Below, in pieces: positions 63,174-64,000 of a stretch of DNA of 64,000 nt. Made by a program: the position numbers and the translations under genes. The stretch spans positions 3,968,001 through 4,032,000 of the forward strand of contig NZ_AP027272.1 of NCBI RefSeq assembly GCF_036322805.1. The letters are read 5' to 3'. Position 1 is the first letter of the stretch, and each line of letters opens with the position of its first letter. Below the pieces are notes generated by a model, which was not told the origin of the DNA, ran no database searches, and saw only the letters and a list, made by a program, of their open reading frames with translations. Source of the stretch: Planctobacterium marinum. Lineage in GTDB: Bacteria; Pseudomonadota; Gammaproteobacteria; Enterobacterales; Alteromonadaceae.

Positions 63174-63485
63174 TTATAAGTGCTCGTCTGGGTGATGACC
63201 TTTCAAGTCTGCAAAAGGCTCTGTGATGCGCGCTATTAGCAATGCGATCGCCAGATTAGTCACTAATGCGAACTCATTACCCATTTTGCTCTCTAGCCAA
63301 TGGAAAATAATGTGGTATATGGCTACCGCTGAGAATAGACACGCAACGGTGGTCCATACTATTGTCGGTTGTAGTATGTAAGCGCACTGCTTACATATCA
63401 TCTTACCTCGCCATATCAAACCCAGCCTTTTATCGATGGGAATCGTTACTTTGCAATTCCGGCAGTGTCTTTCAAATAACCACAC
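63174..63485 (-). CDS. Membrane protein with N-terminal zinc-ribbon-like cysteines
   Basis: A 103-residue protein from GTG 63485, with GAGG 7 bases upstream. Four cysteines in the N-terminal part (CRNCK at residues 8-11 and CKQC at 32-35) form a zinc-ribbon-like pattern, followed by two membrane helices (about 42-62 and 72-92). The family is not known to me; many such small zinc-ribbon membrane proteins lack assigned function. It takes the place upstream of rpsJ where tuf lies in many relatives. Confidence 0.65.
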   Translation of the reverse strand: MWLFERHCRNCKVTIPIDKRLGLIWRGKMICKQCAYILQPTIVWTTVACLFSAVAIYHIIFHWLESKMGNEFALVTNLAIALLIARITEPFADLKGHHPDEHL

Positions 63486-63723
63486 GTATTTGCCTCTTTT
63501 ATATCACTAAGCTCTTATTTGCTTAATTGAGTTTTATTTGTCTGCCCTTTAAAATGCAAGCCAAAAGTGTAACCGGAGCATAATGTTGCAAGAAATCCCT
63601 ATCTTTTAATTTACAAGATTTCAGGGGCCTTGTTAGATTGTGTGATTAAAGACTAAGCCTGCTTCATAACGATTTACTTTTCATTCACTCGCAAAACGAA
63701 GGCTTCGATTGAACTATTAGAGC
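63486..63723. other. Intergenic region between two small membrane-protein genes
   Basis: About 240 bases, AT-rich. A short dyad CGAAGGCTTCG lies near 63696-63710. Nothing else, and no open reading frame with a ribosome site. Confidence 0.4.
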
Positions 63724-63894
63724 CTAAGTTTCCTTACTCCTAATCCAATCAACCGTAAGTAATAAAAACCCGAGTACAGAAACAAAAATGACACCTTGGG
63801 GTAACGCGTCTTTAGACTGTACAAACAGAATAACAATAAATACGCCCAATACTAATTCAAGTAAAAAAAGAAATATCCATGCAGCTCTATACAT
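63724..63894 (-). CDS. Small two-helix membrane protein
   Basis: A 56-residue open reading frame from ATG 63894 with GAGG 8 bases upstream. It encodes two hydrophobic helices (WIFLFLLELVLGVFIVILF and GVIFVSVLGFLLLTVDW) joined by a short polar loop (VQSKDALPQ), ending in a basic tail. I recognise no family. Good ribosome site and composition support a real gene. Confidence 0.6.
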   Translation of the reverse strand: MYRAAWIFLFLLELVLGVFIVILFVQSKDALPQGVIFVSVLGFLLLTVDWIRSKET

Positions 63895-64000
63895 TTAGTT
63901 ATCCTCATATAATAGGATTAATAAGGGGAGCCATAGACAACTCCCCTAAACAATAACGGTCTTTATGGTTCCCTATTAGCCGCAGACGCAGCCAAACCGA
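63895..64000. other. Window edge, no assignable gene
   Basis: About 100 bases to the end of the window. An inverted repeat GGGGAG / CTCCCC near 63927-63949 could be a terminator of a leftward gene entering from the right. Short open stretches exist in all frames; none can be assigned. Confidence 0.35.

Overview
This is a 64 kb chromosomal segment of a marine-type gammaproteobacterium. I place it in the order Alteromonadales, probably Alteromonadaceae, from gene content and order: sthA, a TIGR03899-family gene, cysJIH, a sigma54-driven psp operon, rpsF-rpsR-rplI near dnaB, miaE beside a glycosyltransferase, and two secreted S8 proteases. That placement is an inference from gene families, not a database match. 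Nearly all of the window is ordinary chromosomal coding DNA. I see no prophage, no intact insertion sequence, no CRISPR array and no tRNA or rRNA gene.

Layout. Bases 1-9.2 kb: the 3' end of sthA, a small secreted protein, a uracil-DNA glycosylase-like gene, an EAL-type cyclic-di-GMP response regulator, a TIGR03899 gene whose 5' end looks frameshifted, and the assimilatory sulfate reduction operon cysJ-cysI-cysH. 9.3-12.5 kb: a DUF2333 gene, the phage-shock operon (pspA, pspC and a membrane protein) behind a clear sigma54 promoter, and a two-peptide small-protein operon. 12.7-20.1 kb: nadE, dusA, a cytochrome c-rhodanese fusion, an OmpA-like porin, zur, a CheX-type phosphatase and yjbQ. 20.1-20.36 kb: a 265-bp palindromic MITE-like element. 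20.4-26 kb: a lipoprotein, dnaB, an ECF sigma / anti-sigma-like / DUF4097 module, then rplI-rpsR-rpsF without priB. 26-36.7 kb: a DMT exporter, nfeD with a stomatin-like protein, a glycosyltransferase with miaE, a cupin, cioAB with a GbsR-like repressor, a periplasmic binding protein and an atypical Nramp transporter. 36.8-47.8 kb: two tandem acyltransferases with a MscS-type channel, a response regulator, an orphan vsr, and a hybrid sensor kinase/AraC protein facing a beta-propeller diguanylate cyclase. 47.9-55.1 kb: two subtilisin-like exoproteases (one with twelve GSLWHD repeats), yhhQ, a DUF1624 membrane protein and an unknown basic protein. 55.3-57.9 kb: an acyl-CoA synthetase and a small bacteriocin-like cassette. 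58-63 kb: the S10 ribosomal operon (rpsJ to rpsQ) with its leader and promoter. 63.1-64 kb: two small membrane-protein genes.

The best candidate for an undescribed system is the cassette at 57.27-57.94 kb. It encodes a 93-residue precursor with a classic double-glycine leader and a Gly/Ala/Val-rich, cysteine-free mature part, followed 8 bases later by a 74-residue two-helix membrane protein that could confer immunity. Upstream lies a dyad (AACTGTACTTTGGTACAGGT) that fits the core of a LexA SOS box and also resembles a lux box. It is placed so that it would sit about 43 bases upstream of a TATGAT-driven start site. The cassette sits exactly where the S10 operon would normally run on into the spc operon. 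Other points worth a second look are the GSLWHD repeat, in which every nucleotide difference is synonymous, the nested-palindrome MITE, the A8 frameshift in the TIGR03899 gene, the dissected rpsF-dnaB region, and the Nramp homologue with a changed metal-site motif.
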